From NCBI GenBank assembly GCA_964019695.1, contig OZ026525.1, positions 67,749,753-67,813,752 on the forward strand: DNA of 64,000 bases. The letters are read 5' to 3'. Under the pieces are notes generated by a model. That model was not told the origin of the DNA and ran no database searches. It worked only from the letters and a program-made list of their open reading frames with translations. The position numbers and the translations under genes are program-made. Source of the stretch: Loripinus fragilis. Its lineage: Eukaryota > Mollusca > Bivalvia > Lucinida > Lucinidae. This document shows, piece by piece, positions 35,150 through 45,759 of this stretch. Position 1 is the first letter of the stretch. The number at the start of each line of letters is the position of its first letter.

Positions 35150-35400
35150 TTTTAACCCTTTCAAGACCAATGGAATTTACCGTAAAGTTTATATACAGTT
35201 AATTCAGGATGGTCCATTGAATATATTGTGGGGTTATACTTCCACAATAAAATACATTTCTTTCACTGAAGACTGATTATTGAATAAGCAAACAGTGCAG
35301 ACCCTAATGGAATTCCGTCTTGTGCGGCATTTCATTTGGGTATTCACTGTTTGCCGAAGTACCTGTTAAGGGGTTTCTGGTCCGTGAAGGGTTAAAGGCC
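35150..35400 (+). repeat. Dispersed repeat carrying a GCAAACAGTG hairpin
   Basis: GGAATTTACCGTAAAGTTTAT, GATGGTCCATTGAATATATTG and the hairpin 35286-35354 (GCAAACAGTGCAGACCCTAA...TATTCACTGTTTGC) precede AGTACCTGTTAAGGGGTTTC. The same order occurs at 55083-55255 and 56055-56385, so the hairpin is part of a larger dispersed unit. Confidence 0.7.
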
Positions 35401-35758
35401 AAACTTCAGGTGCCCCTGATTGAATCAATTTCAATAAATGGAAAGGAGGAAACCGTCTGCAGTAGCTACATCATAGTACAAAAACAACTGCTTAAATGTG
35501 TAATTGTTTAATAAGAAATACCAAACCAGAATTAAGAAAGTTAACAACATGAATTTGCCTATGTTCTAGGCAGTTTTCAACAGCACTCGTACACATATCT
35601 ATCAATTTAACTTCATAACACACTATCTCAGCTAGTATCAGCACATACTCGTATGTTGTTAACAAGACAATTCCTAAGTTGCAGGATACAAACACCGCAT
35701 GCATGGGTCCATATTATCATGTTTGAACTTATGCATAGCATAAAATTGTTCTGCAGTA
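35401..35758. other. No assigned gene
   Basis: A plus-strand frame to 35511 (…QVPLIESISINGKEETVC) is open for about 60 codons but begins in the repeat, and no splice site is convincing. Not called. Confidence 0.35.
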
Positions 35759-36050
35759 CATGCGCGGATCCAGGGGGACCAGGGGGTCGGGACCCCCACC
35801 CCGGAAAAATCACAAAAATATAGGGTATCCTAGCAATACTGGTCTGGATCCCCTGAAAATCACAAAGCTACCAAGCCAGCATTCAATGTTGGGCCATCAT
35901 CGGCCCGCCAGCTAAATGCCATTTAAATTGCGGGCCAATGATGGCCCACTTTTAGTGATATTTGGCATTGGTGACCACTATCTTTAATGCTTTTCAAAAA
36001 AAACGTTATCAGAATTGGACCTCTGGCAAAACTCTCTGGATCCCCGCATG
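35759..36050 (-). mobile_element. MITE, CATGCGCGGATCCAG family, copy B (inverted)
   Basis: 292 bp, starting CATGCGCGGATCCAG and ending CTGGATCCCCGCATG. Internal order (GGGGGTC...AAAATCACAAAAATATAGG) is reversed relative to copy A. Flanks GCAGTA and GCGGTA are similar, so the duplication is imperfect or mutated. Confidence 0.82.
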
Positions 36051-36262
36051 GCGGTATAATAACACCTTGTGAACTGCCTTGTTAAAAACAGAGGCGTTGA
36101 ATTATTATCTGTTAATAGCTTCCGACACATGATTTATTCGATAATTAATTTGAACTCTTAACATAAATATAGCATGAATAATATCCCTTTGTCACAGTGG
36201 TTACGTTAACATCTCCATGCTCATGAAGCTGTTTAACATCTCAGTCATATCTTCTAAAATTA

Positions 36263-36479
36263 CAGTAAAACCTGTGTAAAATCTGTCTAAAACAGCCACT
36301 CAAAAATAGACAAAAAGATCTTTATGACAAATGGTAGCCTAATGAAGGTCAAAAGTATTGCAGAATGCTCCCCTTGGAGCATTCTGCAATACTTTTGACC
36401 TGTATTAACGATAATTAGTCTTGAAAAACAATTTTTTGTCTTTTTGAGAGTGGTCGTTTAAAGTACACAGGTTTTAATG
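36263..36479. mobile_element. CAGTAAAACCTG foldback MITE, copy 1
   Basis: Flanked by TA (36261-36262, 36480-36481). Starts CAGTAAAACCTGTGTAAAA. A central hairpin (TTGCAGAATGCTCCCCTTGG against its inverse) is bordered by long arms. A TA duplication and CAGT ends point to a Tc1/mariner-driven family. Confidence 0.82.
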
Positions 36480-36502
36480 TATACCAATTTAATATTCAAA
36501 TT

Positions 36503-36655
36503 CCTTGACAAATGGTAGCTTAATGAAGGTCAAAATTATTGCAGAATGCTCTCCTTGGGACATTCTGCAAAACTTTTGGCCTGTATTAAACGATAAATAG
36601 ACTTGAAAAACAATTTTGGTCATTTTGAGAGTGGCCGTTTTACACAGGTTTGCCT
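36503..36655. mobile_element. CAGTAAAACCTG MITE, 5'-truncated copy
   Basis: Begins inside the left arm (CAAATGGTAGCTTAATGAAG) and continues to the right end GGCCGTTTTACACAGGTTT, next to copy 1 in the same orientation. Confidence 0.75.
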
Positions 36656-36824
36656 TTAAGTATTACCTTTAAATAAGCTGATGTTTTATCAATACATGTG
36701 CATTGCCACAGAAAAGATTTAGGGAATAACTGTATTGAAAATTTCAATTTGGGGAGGTACATCAATATCAATACAATATTTGGTCGCAAATTTAGTTTTA
36801 CAGTGACGTATGAGCCAAGCTAAA

Positions 36825-36930
36825 ATTAATCAGAGAAGCAGTAATAATCTGCCTAAGTCAGTATTTTGAGGTTGACATTCTATGGAATTAATGAATTCAG
36901 GATTGATCCAGAAAACTTTCACTCATGTAG
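36825..36930 (+). repeat. Dispersed repeat, partner of 33285-33395
   Basis: ATTAATCAGAGAAGCAGTAA, CAGTATTTTGAGGTTGACAT and AACTTTCACTCATG match the 33-kb copy, but the complementary hairpin arm is absent. Confidence 0.6.
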
Positions 36931-37160
36931 AGACGTTGCCAATAAACATCAGAACAAATCTTAATTGCAAAATAAAATGGATATTTTATCTGTTGAGCCA
37001 GCGCTATCAATGTTTAAGTATATGCTAGGCTTCCACCCTTTGTTCTGAATATCAGTTTACTTTTGCACGGAGATGTTACCATAATGGAGATTCCTTCACT
37101 TAGCCTGAGCCTGCAGGCCAACATAATCTTTCTTGAACATAAAACAACAAATTAACACTA

Positions 37161-37366
37161 CAGTAAAATCTGTGTAAAACGGTTACTCTCAAAAAGACTA
37201 AAAATTGGTTTTCAAGACCAACTATCGCTTAATGCAGGTCAAAAGTAGTGCAGAACGCTCCAAGGGGAGCATTCTGCAGTACTTTAGACCTTCATTAAGC
37301 TACCATTTGTCAGTAAGATATTTATTTTGTCTATTTTTGAGTGGCCGTTTTACACAGGTTCTACTG
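37161..37366. mobile_element. CAGTAAAACCTG foldback MITE, copy 2
   Basis: 206 bp, CAGTAAAATCTGTGTAAAAC to GGTTCTACTG, with TA on both sides (37159-37160, 37367-37368) and a perfect central hairpin near 37246-37282. Confidence 0.88.
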
Positions 37367-37580
37367 TAATTTATACATTTAATATTTTAGGCAAATAAAT
37401 TGAAAAAGATCTGTACTCTCCATCAAACAGAAGCTACAGCACAAGCAATATCAATAAGAAACGATTTAGCCAATTACCTTACCCCTACCCCACATGTATG
37501 ACAGTTTGAAAGTTGAACACTGACAGCCACATGACAAGTTTGAAACAAGCAAATTTTCATTGGATCCAAATAATCAAATA

Positions 37581-37786
37581 CAGTTAAACCTGTCTTAAAT
37601 GGCAACTCAAAAAGAAGACCAAAAATTGGTTTTCAAGACCGATTATTGCTTAATGCAGGGCAAAAGTACTGCAGAATGCTCCAAGAGAGCATTCTGCAAT
37701 ACTTTCAACCTTCATTAAGCTACCATTTGTCATTAAGATCTTTGTTTTGTCTAATTTTGAGTGGCTGTTTAAGACAGGTTTTACTG
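37581..37786. mobile_element. CAGTAAAACCTG foldback MITE, copy 3
   Basis: 206 bp, the same length as copies 2 and 4, with TA on both sides (37579-37580, 37787-37788). Confidence 0.88.
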
Positions 37787-37895
37787 TAAGTATTTGATGT
37801 CATTAGTATAATCATTATTAGAGCCCAGAATATAAAAGACGTCTTAACTTAAACGCAATAGCTTCTCAACTTATTTGGAGCTTTAAACATACACA

Positions 37896-38114
37896 ATGTG
37901 GTGGAACTGCAGGCGGCTTTGCAGTGCGAGTGGAATACCTATCAGAAGACGTGTAGCAATATTAAATAGCAGTAATTCTTGTCAAGGGAGGCTACACCTA
38001 CTATTGAAAAGGTTGGAATTAACTGCAGTTATACTTCCACAAAATGTTTTGGGCGTGACTGTAACGGTAAATGAATTAAATGAATCGAGGGTCATTACTA
38101 AGAGGTCGCAGTAG
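37896..38114 (+). CDS. Candidate ORF, unknown
   Basis: A 72-residue frame beginning MWWNCRRLCSASGIPIRRRV and ending NESRVITKRSQ, with AATAAA about 40 nt after the stop. It lies in unique, CpG-containing sequence between MITEs. The minus strand also has open stretches here, so strand and reality are uncertain. No family recognised. Confidence 0.22.
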   Translation: MWWNCRRLCSASGIPIRRRVAILNSSNSCQGRLHLLLKRLELTAVILPQNVLGVTVTVNELNESRVITKRSQ

Positions 38115-38421
38115 AAGTATAGTGTATGTGAATGTCTGGTGGGACAATGCCTAAAAATAAACATCTAGTTAAAGGAATGTAATGCAAAAACAAACTTAAT
38201 TTCTGCAAAAATATGATCATACCAGTTGTTATATTATTGAAGATAAAATGCATTAATTCATATGTTTGTCACTGTACATTTAAGTATAATGAGAATTCAG
38301 GGTGGGGAGTTTTTGATTCATTTTTGTTCAAAAGAAGTGAATTTCTTTTTTTACATAACAACTGACAGTGACAGTTTTAAGAGAAAAATGTATTGTAAAT
38401 GACGAACTAAGTGTTCAAATG

Positions 38422-38531
38422 CAGTAAAACCTGTGTAAAACGAATGAAGATCGAAAGTATTGCAGAATAATTGGTCTTGAAAACCAAGCTTTGGTCTTCT
38501 TGACAGTGGCAGTTTTACACAGGCTTTACTG
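38422..38531. mobile_element. CAGTAAAACCTG MITE, internally deleted copy
   Basis: Both ends are present (CAGTAAAACCTGTGTAAAAC; AGGCTTTACTG) but only 110 bp remain and the left half of the central hairpin is gone. Confidence 0.8.
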
Positions 38532-38695
38532 TAAATATAACAATCACATTATTCAACAAAACCAGTGTTAATTTATCAGCATAAGACATATTTCTATTTT
38601 TATTCACATATAATATTCTAATTCAGAATCATTAATTATCATATCAACTGTCTATTTGAATATTTTCCATCCAATGAAAACTGCTCACTTTTATA

Positions 38696-38938
38696 TATGG
38701 GCCTCCACGCGAGAAAACCTGTCTCTGGGGGTGTGCGAACAACAAAGGCGTAGACTAGCCTGCCCATCTGTTTGTCTGATCAGGGCCTTTGTTATTTGCT
38801 TATTGCAAAGTAACATATCTTGACCTGCTACAAGTAAAATTTCAATTTTCTAGCTAATCTCTGTAGTTGAGCAGGCTGGTTTGAATCACGCTTTGTCGGA
38901 AACCCAAAAGACAGGTTTTCTCGCATCAAGAACCATAT
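38696..38938. mobile_element. CGAGAAAACCTGTC foldback element, copy 1
   Basis: TATATGGGCCTCCACGCGAG+AAAACCTGTC opens and GACAGGTTTTCTCGCATCAA closes it. The inside carries CTGATCAGGGCCTTTGTTAT and GAGCAGGCTGGTTTGAATC, phrases shared with 42780-43018, 48241-48450 and 8395-8500. Confidence 0.78.
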
Positions 38939-39477
38939 CATAGTTCACTTTAACCCAATGAATCCGAAACAGAATTACACAAACTCTTTACTTAAATCTT
39001 GGCTGAACACTATTTATGCCATGTCAAGAAAGAACCTGTTTTTGAGATGCAAACTAGCCTACACAGCTAGAGTTCATGCGCGATATGAGTAGAGTAACGT
39101 AGTTGGTCAGGTAATGGTACTTTATTCACCCGATTGGACAAATACAGATTTTTCCTTCATACTTCTAACTGTAAATCTGTTTGGTCACCCCACCCTTATC
39201 TAGCAAAGACTCTACACTGATACATTAAAAGCTTGACTAGACATTTAACTCCTTGGTTAATAAACAGACAACATGATAGGCTTAGTCCTTGCTATTGGCA
39301 TTATTATTATAAGCCAATTTAAACTAAAACTGAGATAATGAAAAAAGTCAATAAGCAATGCTTATTAGATACCCCCCGCACAGTAAGAGTGAGTGAAAAA
39401 ACTTGGCAAGTTATAGTTCGAACAAGAAGACCTTAGTTTTGATAAGAAGATTTCAGTAGAATCTGTGCAAATAAAAA
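38939..39477. other. No recognisable gene
   Basis: Unique AT-rich sequence between repeats, without a supported exon. Confidence 0.45.
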
Positions 39478-40090
39478 TTGTTCCATCAAAAGCTGTAGTA
39501 GGAGTTGATCGGCCCATGAAGGCACCATCTATGCATATACAAAAGCCTAATAGGGGAAAAATTGTCTAAGTTCGCACAGCTATCATTTCGTCAAAAAATA
39601 TTTTTTCTGAATAAAACTCCTTCATGCATATGTTCAATGTGTTTACATTGTATAGGCAAAGTATCAAATTGTTCCATCAAAAGCTGTGATAGGAGTTAAT
39701 CGGCCCATGAAGGCACCATCTATGCATATACAAAAGCCTTATTAGGGAAAAATTGTCTAAGTTCTCACAGCTGTCATTTTGTAAAAAAATAATTTTTCTT
39801 AACAAAACTCCTTCATGCATATGTTCAATGTGTCTACATTGTATAGGCAAAGTATTAAATTGCTCCATAAAAAGCTGTGGTAGGAGTTGATCGGCCCATA
39901 AAGGCACCGTCTATGCATATACAAACACCTTATTAGGGAAAAATTGTCTAAGTTCTCACAGCTGTCATTTTGTCAAAAATTATTTTTTCTAAACCAAACT
40001 CCTTCATGCATATGTTCAATGTGTCTACATTGTATAGGAAAAGTATCAAATTGTTCAATCAAAAGCTGTGGTAGGAGTTGATCGGCCCGT
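39478..40090. repeat. 191-bp tandem repeat, about 3.2 units
   Basis: TTG.TCCATCAAAAGCTGT begins units at 39478, 39669, 39860 and 40051, an exact 191-bp spacing each time. Units differ at only a few positions, so the array is young. The last unit ends within GATCGGCCC. Confidence 0.95.
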
Positions 40091-40288
40091 GTATGGCCTA
40101 TAATAGCATAAGCATAAAGCACTATATTAAAAGCCATTTAGAACTACAAAGGGAAATAACTCTAATAGAATTGGCCCCTAGCCCTTACTTTTTTGTCTTA
40201 AGTATTTGTCTTGCATATATGAACATGTTTGCAAGGTTTGTCGAAAATCCGGCAATGACTCTTCGAGTTATTAAGGAAACAAAGCGTT

Positions 40289-40386
40289 ACGGACGGACGG
40301 ACGGACGGACGCACGGACGGACGGATGGACGCACGGACAACGTGAAAACAGTATACCCCCTACAAACAAAGTTTGCGGGGGGTATA
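40289..40386. repeat. (GGAC)n microsatellite and adjacent hairpin
   Basis: About 12 GGAC-type units (40289-40338), then a hairpin ATACCCCC...GGGGGGTAT (40351-40386). The pair looks like the end of a dispersed element. Confidence 0.85.
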
Positions 40387-40408
40387 AATAGTATTCAAGT
40401 ATTCATTA

Positions 40409-40893
40409 CAGTCAACCCTCTTTATACCGACAATGTTTGTTCAAAGCTTTCTTAGACGTTAAAGTGACTTTGCTGTTATAAAGAAATTCTGACCAGTACC
40501 ACATTTTAACATCATAATCATTTGGTAGCAGAAAATATCATACAAATGAATTAAAATGCCATTGTTCCAAATGTATACATCAGTTCAGCTTTATATTGTA
40601 TCAAAATGCACAAAGCTTCCCACTTATCAAATGAGACAGATACCTGTCCCTTCAAAGTGCCTTGACCTAATCACAAAATTGTCTGACACATGGTAAAAAT
40701 TCTGTTATAATGATTTTTTTTTCAATAGAAAATGCATATCTGTTCCCAGAAGTTACTGTATGTGTCGTTAATTGAATATTCTGTTATAAATAGGAAATTT
40801 TAATGGATACAGATCCATTCCCAGCATATTTATGTCGGATATTGAATACACGTATTCTGTTATAACGAGTGACGTTATAAAGAGTTCTGACTG
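40409..40893. mobile_element. Tc1/mariner-type MITE, 485 bp
   Basis: CAGTCAACCCTCTTTATACC opens and GTTATAAAGAGTTCTGACTG closes it, with TA on both sides (40407-40408, 40894-40895). No transposase. Confidence 0.85.
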
Positions 40894-41003
40894 TATTTCT
40901 CTTTCTAACATTATTCATTAGACTATCAGTTAATATGCATGCATAACACTACATCTAGAAATAATAAAATGAACAAGTTGAAAGAAATAACATAATAGTA
41001 AGC

Positions 41004-41129
41004 TCATGAAAATTTGGTTCTTAACTCTTGAAAACACTCTATGTCCAGCTCAGCAGGTACATTGTACATTGCATCTGACAAAGCCATCTGACCTAGATAC
41101 ACACTGTCTTTCGCATTGCTTAGATACAT
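41004..41129 (-). CDS. Candidate ORF or terminal exon, unknown
   Basis: Minus-strand frame of 41 residues, beginning MYLSNAKDSVYLGQMALSD and ending CFQELRTKFS. Composition is strongly protein-like. A possible acceptor (TCATGTATCTAAG) lies just inside the ATG, so it could be the last exon of a gene further right. No partner exon found and no family recognised. Confidence 0.3.
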   Translation of the reverse strand: MYLSNAKDSVYLGQMALSDAMYNVPAELDIECFQELRTKFS

Positions 41130-41201
41130 GATAATTCATAGGTTTAGATTAGCAAATATTTTCAGCGTAAAACTGATAATATTTTCTTACCCATACTTTT
41201 T

Positions 41202-41247
41202 AGCATATGTTTTGGGTGCTCAAAAGAACCGTCTCATTGGTTGAGAA
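41202..41247 (+). repeat. Half copy of the GGTGCTCAAAAGAACCGTCT hairpin
   Basis: One arm (ATATGTTTTGGGTGCTCAAA + AGAACCGTCTCATT) followed directly by the right flank (GGTTGAGAAATAATAAA) of complete copies; the second arm is deleted. Confidence 0.75.
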
Positions 41248-41450
41248 ATAATAAAATTATTTTTCTGCTACACACTCTGTAATTACAAAAATGCTGCAGG
41301 CTTACAGAAGAAAAAATTGGGAGAGTGTTGTTGATGAAACATTGAGCATGACAAGTGTAAATCACTGTGGTGGTCAGTAATGGGAATGCAAGTCTGGCAG
41401 ATCAGCACGTTCATTAACACAGTTTAACCTGATCCTTTCCTACATGTACA

Positions 41451-41796
41451 GTACAGTCTCTTTTTAACACACCTTGTTATAACACAGCTTTGGATATAAC
41501 ACAGTCATTTTGTGGCTGCCAAACTTTTTAACATTGAATTTCATGGCCATTTTCCTGTTATTCCTTTGTAAAATTATCTATCATTTCATTCACAGAACAA
41601 AAAGAACCAAATTCTCACAAGCTTGACCTTATGTAAAAATAAAATCCCATTAACAATGTATGCCATTTGCTTCAGCCCTTTATCCAACACCAAATAAAGC
41701 AAAATTAGAATCACAATCATACAAGTCTTAATCCAGCCTTAACCAATGATAAAAACCAACTGTCATACTTTTTAATGTTTTCTTTTGTTTGTGTTG
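41451..41796. repeat. Fragment of the AACACAG/TTATAACACAG repeat
   Basis: GTACAGTCTCTTTTTAACAC and GGCTGCCAAACTTTTTAACA...CCATTTTCCTGTTATTCC recur in the 45760-46760 block. It looks like one end of a mariner-type MITE. Confidence 0.5.
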
Positions 41797-42002
41797 ATGC
41801 TTTACCTGTCTTAAGCAGCCACCCGAAAAGAAGACCCAAAATTGGTTTTCAAGACCAATTATCGCTTAATGCAGGTCAAAAGTATTGCAGAATGCTCTAT
41901 TGGAGCATTCTGCAATACTTTCGACCTTCATTAAGCTACCATTTATCTTTAAGACCTTTGAATTGTCTACTTTTGAGTGGCCGCTTAAGACAGGTTTTAC
42001 TG
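41797..42002. mobile_element. CAGTAAAACCTG foldback MITE, copy 4
   Basis: 206 bp when aligned to copies 2 and 3. The right end GGTTTTACTG and central hairpin are intact; the left end is mutated (GATGCTTTACCTGTC). Confidence 0.8.
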
Positions 42003-42069
42003 TAGTTAAAACAATTTCAGACATGTCTGGAAGACTTCCTGTAATCCTGGGTTGAACCAGTTACCCATG

Positions 42070-42390
42070 TTGTTGTGTTTAGACTTAATATCACTTTAAA
42101 CAATTTTTCAGTCATACCATGACTGTGAAATATCATATGGGCCTTGATGCGAGAAAACCTGTTGGCAGAGGAGACTGGTTTAAGTCCAGCCTCGTTGGAA
42201 ACCCCGAAGACAGGTTTTGTCCCGACGAGAGCCATATCACATGGTTCCTGTCCAGCGAATTGCTCTTAAGCAGAGTAGAGAGCACAGTGTCTTGCTCAAG
42301 TACATAACAAAATGCCTCCAGTGAGTCTTGAAATAGCAACCCCTCAATTTCAAGTATAATACTCTGCCACTGAGCCACTGCGCTTCTCAT
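42070..42390 (-). mobile_element. tRNA-derived SINE, family 1, interrupted
   Basis: Minus-strand head CAGTGGCTCAGTGGCAGAGT near 42385-42366, body and tail to about 42070 (AATTTTTCAGTCAT...). A foldback element (42131-42238) splits it. Confidence 0.72.
42131..42238. mobile_element. Short CGAGAAAACCTGT foldback element nested in the SINE
   Basis: TATCATATGGGCCTTGATGC..GAGAAAACCTGT opens and AAGACAGGTTTTGTCCCGAC..GAGAGCCATATCA closes it. The middle is shorter than in other copies. Confidence 0.72.
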
Positions 42391-42424
42391 ATACTTTTTA
42401 TGTCTTATCATGCTGTTGCCCTTT

Positions 42425-42665
42425 GTCCATGAGACATTGGAAAAGTACTAACAGAACAAGGAAATGTCCATGAGACATTTGAAAAGTAGCTACAAAACAA
42501 GCTAATGTCCATGAGACATTTGAAAAGTAGCTACGAAACAAGCAAATGTCCATGAGACATTTGAAAAGTAGCTACGAAACAAGCTAATGTCCATGAGACA
42601 TTTGAAATGTAGCTACAGAACAAGTCTATGATATATTTGAAACGTAGTTACAGAACAAGCAAAAG
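42425..42665. repeat. Minisatellite, 41-bp unit, about 6 copies
   Basis: GTCCATGAGACATTTGAAAA+GTAGCTACGAAACAAGC.AAT; units start at 42425, 42466, 42507, 42548 and 42589, each 41 bp apart, with a decayed sixth. Unrelated in sequence to the 14.8-kb satellite. Confidence 0.95.
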
Positions 42666-42779
42666 GTTAGACCAGGAACAGACTAATCTGGGTTTATACT
42701 GTCTACTCTTGCCTATCTGTCCTGGTTACGTTTGGGTAAATATGGCAGAAGACCAGAAAAAGTAGACATTACAGATTAA

Positions 42780-43018
42780 ATAGGCCTGGATGCAACAAAA
42801 CCTGTCTTCAGGGTTTCCCAAAATGCCTGACTAAAATCAGTCTCCTCAGCTACAAAGACTAGCTAGAAAATTGAAATTTCACCTGTAGCAAGTTTAGATA
42901 TGATACTTTCTAAAACATTAATAACAAAGGGGCTGATCAGACTGTGCGGATGCGCAGGCTGGTCTGCGCCTTTGTTGTTCACAACCCCCCAAAGACAGGT
43001 TTCCTCACATCTAGGCCA
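42780..43018. mobile_element. CGAGAAAACCTGTC foldback element, copy 2
   Basis: GGCCTGGATGCAACAAAACC+TGTCTTC opens and GACAGGTTTCCTCACATCTA closes it; internal GGCTGATCAGACTGTGCGGA and CGCAGGCTGGTCTGCGCC. Confidence 0.78.
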
Positions 43019-43106
43019 AAACATACCACATTCAACCCAATAAGCCTGCTGTGTGCATACCCATTTTCAAAAGCATATTGACTGAATTTGACTTTTTTTA
43101 AAAAAA

Positions 43107-43166
43107 TGTGTAGATCTAGATCAGCTGGCTTCTTCAGAAGCCAGCTGATCTTGATCTACACATTTT
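43107..43166. repeat. Perfect hairpin, GATCAGCTGGCTTC type
   Basis: TGTAGATCTAGATCAGCTGG+CTTC pairs with its inverse. Shares the inner arm with 54031-54103. Confidence 0.85.
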
Positions 43167-43316
43167 CATATAAACAATAAATTCATATTGATGATGAAAT
43201 CAACAACTGTACTGACTAGGCATCAGAAGTACATGTACATAGAGTACTCAGTACTCAGTGTGCGCTTATATGACCAGGTGTGCTCATTAGGTTGAACATG
43301 GTAGTAAATATCATAA

Positions 43317-43742
43317 TTACTCTGAATTTACTCTGAAATGCATTGAATTTACTCTGAAATACATATTCACTCTGAAATTACTCTGAAAAGTTTATTTACT
43401 TTGAATTTACTCTGAAATACATGAAATTTACTCTGAAAAGAACATATGTATATTAACTCTGAAATGTATATTTACTCTGAAAGGCATATTTACTCTGAAT
43501 TTAATCTGAAATGCATATTTACTCTGAATTTACTCTGAATGCATTTTTACTCTGAAAGGCATATTTACTGTGAATTGACTATGAAATGCATATCTACTTT
43601 GAATTTACTCTGAAAGACAAATTTACTCTGAAAGGCATATTTACTCTGAATTTTCTCTGAAAGGCATATTTACTGTAGATTTACTCTGAAAGGCATATTT
43701 ACTCTGAATTCACTATAAAATGCAGATTTACTCTGAATATAC
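43317..43742. repeat. TTTACTCTGAA minisatellite
   Basis: TTTACTCTGAA alternates with spacers ATGCATA, AGGCATA or nothing, giving 11-bp and ~18-bp steps across 425 bp. Confidence 0.92.
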
Positions 43743-43806
43743 TGCAATATTGTAAGTTTAACAAATATAAGAGCCACAATGTAAGAAAAATGAGTATGAG
43801 AGGACA

Positions 43807-43865
43807 ATAAAAGGGAAGTAACTTCTGAATATTCAATATTCAGAAGTAATTCTTCCCTTTTAATT
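43807..43865. repeat. Perfect hairpin
   Basis: AAAAGGGAAGTAACTTCTGA+ATATT pairs with AATATTCAGAAGTAATTCTT+CCCTTTT. Confidence 0.85.
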
Positions 43866-43971
43866 ATTTACAGGACTCCTATTTTTAATCTCATAGGTCT
43901 TTCCTTGCATTATAGCTCATATATAACACAAGTATAGACTTTACAAAAACAGATCAACAAACATTAATCTG

Positions 43972-45224
43972 ACCTCGAGGTTATGAAACATTTTTCACGT
44001 AACTGAACTGCACATGAAATTTATCCTGCAAATACAGTCGAACTTTGGTCGCTCGAACTCGCCTGTCTCGAACACCAGGGATCGCTCGAACTCGTTCATT
44101 GGTCCCGGCAATTTCCCTATACATTTAATGTTAAAATACACCCCAGACTCGAACAGCGATGGCTCGAACTCAAAGCACGGTCCGCAGGGCGATTTTTCAT
44201 GTAAAAACGCTATGATGGCTCGAACACATGAATCAGTCACACGCTTGATTTAAGTTCATTATTATTTTCATAAGTGCTCCGTGACAATGATAATTTTACC
44301 CTTGTGGGTTACCTAAGTGACGAGCAGAACGTGTGAAGCAATTAGCGGCAATTTATCAGATCAAAGATTGAGTTAGTTCTCACTTGTCACCACTTATATT
44401 AGTAGGGCGACCGAAAATGATTAAAGACAATTAATGAGATGTTTTGTAATCAAGAATTCGCAAGTTAAAATGAGTAAAACATGCCTGGCTGGATAAAGAC
44501 AGGCATTGTGCGGCGGTACAGTCTGATCCGCGTCCTTGTTGTAAACATCCTGGGGAGTTTGTCATTTTTTCATGTTTTTATTCTTTGTTATTAATTGAAA
44601 CTTGCACATTGTGAATAAATAATAAGAAACAAACTTGCAATTGTTTTCTTTTTTCTTTTATTGTTCTTAAGAAAACGATAAACAACCGAGCATAAACTTT
44701 AGCAACATATAAACAGGAACATTCACCCACAAGAAGACAAGCGGTACAGCTTACTCGATAGCAAATGCATTGATCAGCCTGGGCATATGCGCATGCTGAT
44801 AAATGTATTTACTTTAAACAGGTTCATATGCTAATACATGCGGCTTATCATTTTAACTCTAGCGTGCAAAGGGTTACTGATCAGGGACAGGTGTCACGCG
44901 CGCTGGAAAAAAACGTGGTGTCCGTGATGAAATAAAGTACACATGAACCAACTTGAAAATTGTCAGGCTAGGTATCGCTCGAACACATGGATGGGTCGAA
45001 CTCGCACCGACGGTCCCGACGAGTTCGAGCCATCGAAGTTCGACTGTAAATGTTAAAATACCAATGTTGGCATTTTAACATTTATAAGCAGGATATATAC
45101 AACATCTGTGTGCTTAAGAGTAAGAAAAAGCTCAACTTTTTTACAATCATAGTTGTTAATGTGCAGTTAAAAGTTCATGCTTGGTTAAGTTGAGCATGAA
45201 AAAGTTTAATAACCTCAAGACATG
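43972..45224. mobile_element. Foldback element interrupted by a pogo-type MITE
   Basis: Outer ends GACCTCGAGGTTATGAAACA and TTTAATAACCTCAAGAC are inverted. The inside has CATGAAATTTATCCTGC and TTAAAATACCAATGTTGGCA+TTTTAA. The same element without the insertion is at 47812-48064. Confidence 0.75.
44035..45046. mobile_element. pogo/Tc1-mariner-type non-autonomous element, 1012 bp
   Basis: CAGTCGAACTTTGGTCGCTC opens and CCATCGAAGTTCGACTG closes it, with TA on both sides (44033-44034, 45047-45048). GCTCGAACTCG-type subterminal repeats occur in both arms. The uninterrupted homologue at 47812-48064 confirms the TA target. The overlapping open frames (43995-44253) are arm shadows. Confidence 0.9.
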
Positions 45225-45422
45225 ATCACTGTACACATTGCACATCACATCTGGATTTGTGACAAATATCAGTCAATCAGATGAATGATCGAACTGTCAT
45301 TCCACAAATGGTAAACATCTCTAAAACAATTCTATGAATAAAGCCTTTCTTAATACAACAACAGCAAGAATAGTACACTATTTCAATAAAAACGAAAAAT
45401 GCATACAAATGTACAATGTATT

Positions 45423-45718
45423 CATGCCCGGATCCAGAAAGTTTTTCAGAGGGGGTCCAACTTTGTCTACGTTTTTCTTTAATAGATTAGAGGAGAGGAT
45501 TTCTAATACCATTAAAAGTGGGTCATCATCAGCCCGCCAGGGAAACACTATTTAAATGGTGTTTCGCTGGCGGGCCAATGGTGACCCAACAATGAATTCT
45601 GGCTTGGTAGCTTTATGATTTTTCAGGCGATCCAGACCAGTATTGCTAAGAAACCCTATATTTTTGTGATTTTTCAGGGGGGTCAGGACCCAATGTCCCC
45701 CTTCTGGATCTGCCCATG
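45423..45718 (+). mobile_element. MITE, CATGCGCGGATCCAG family, copy C
   Basis: 296 bp from CATGCCCGGATCCAG to CTGGATCTGCCCATG, with GTATT on both sides (45418-45422, 45719-45723). Same orientation as copy A, and the centre ACACTATTTAAATGGTGTTT is conserved as a palindrome though its sequence differs. Confidence 0.88.
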
Positions 45719-45759
45719 GTATTTTTTTTCCTAAATTGAACAACAAGATTTTACAGATG

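Noticed and set aside
43995..44253. Overlapping plus and minus frames
   Set aside because: They are the arm of the CAGTCGAAC element, whose GCTCGAAC repeats keep frames open.
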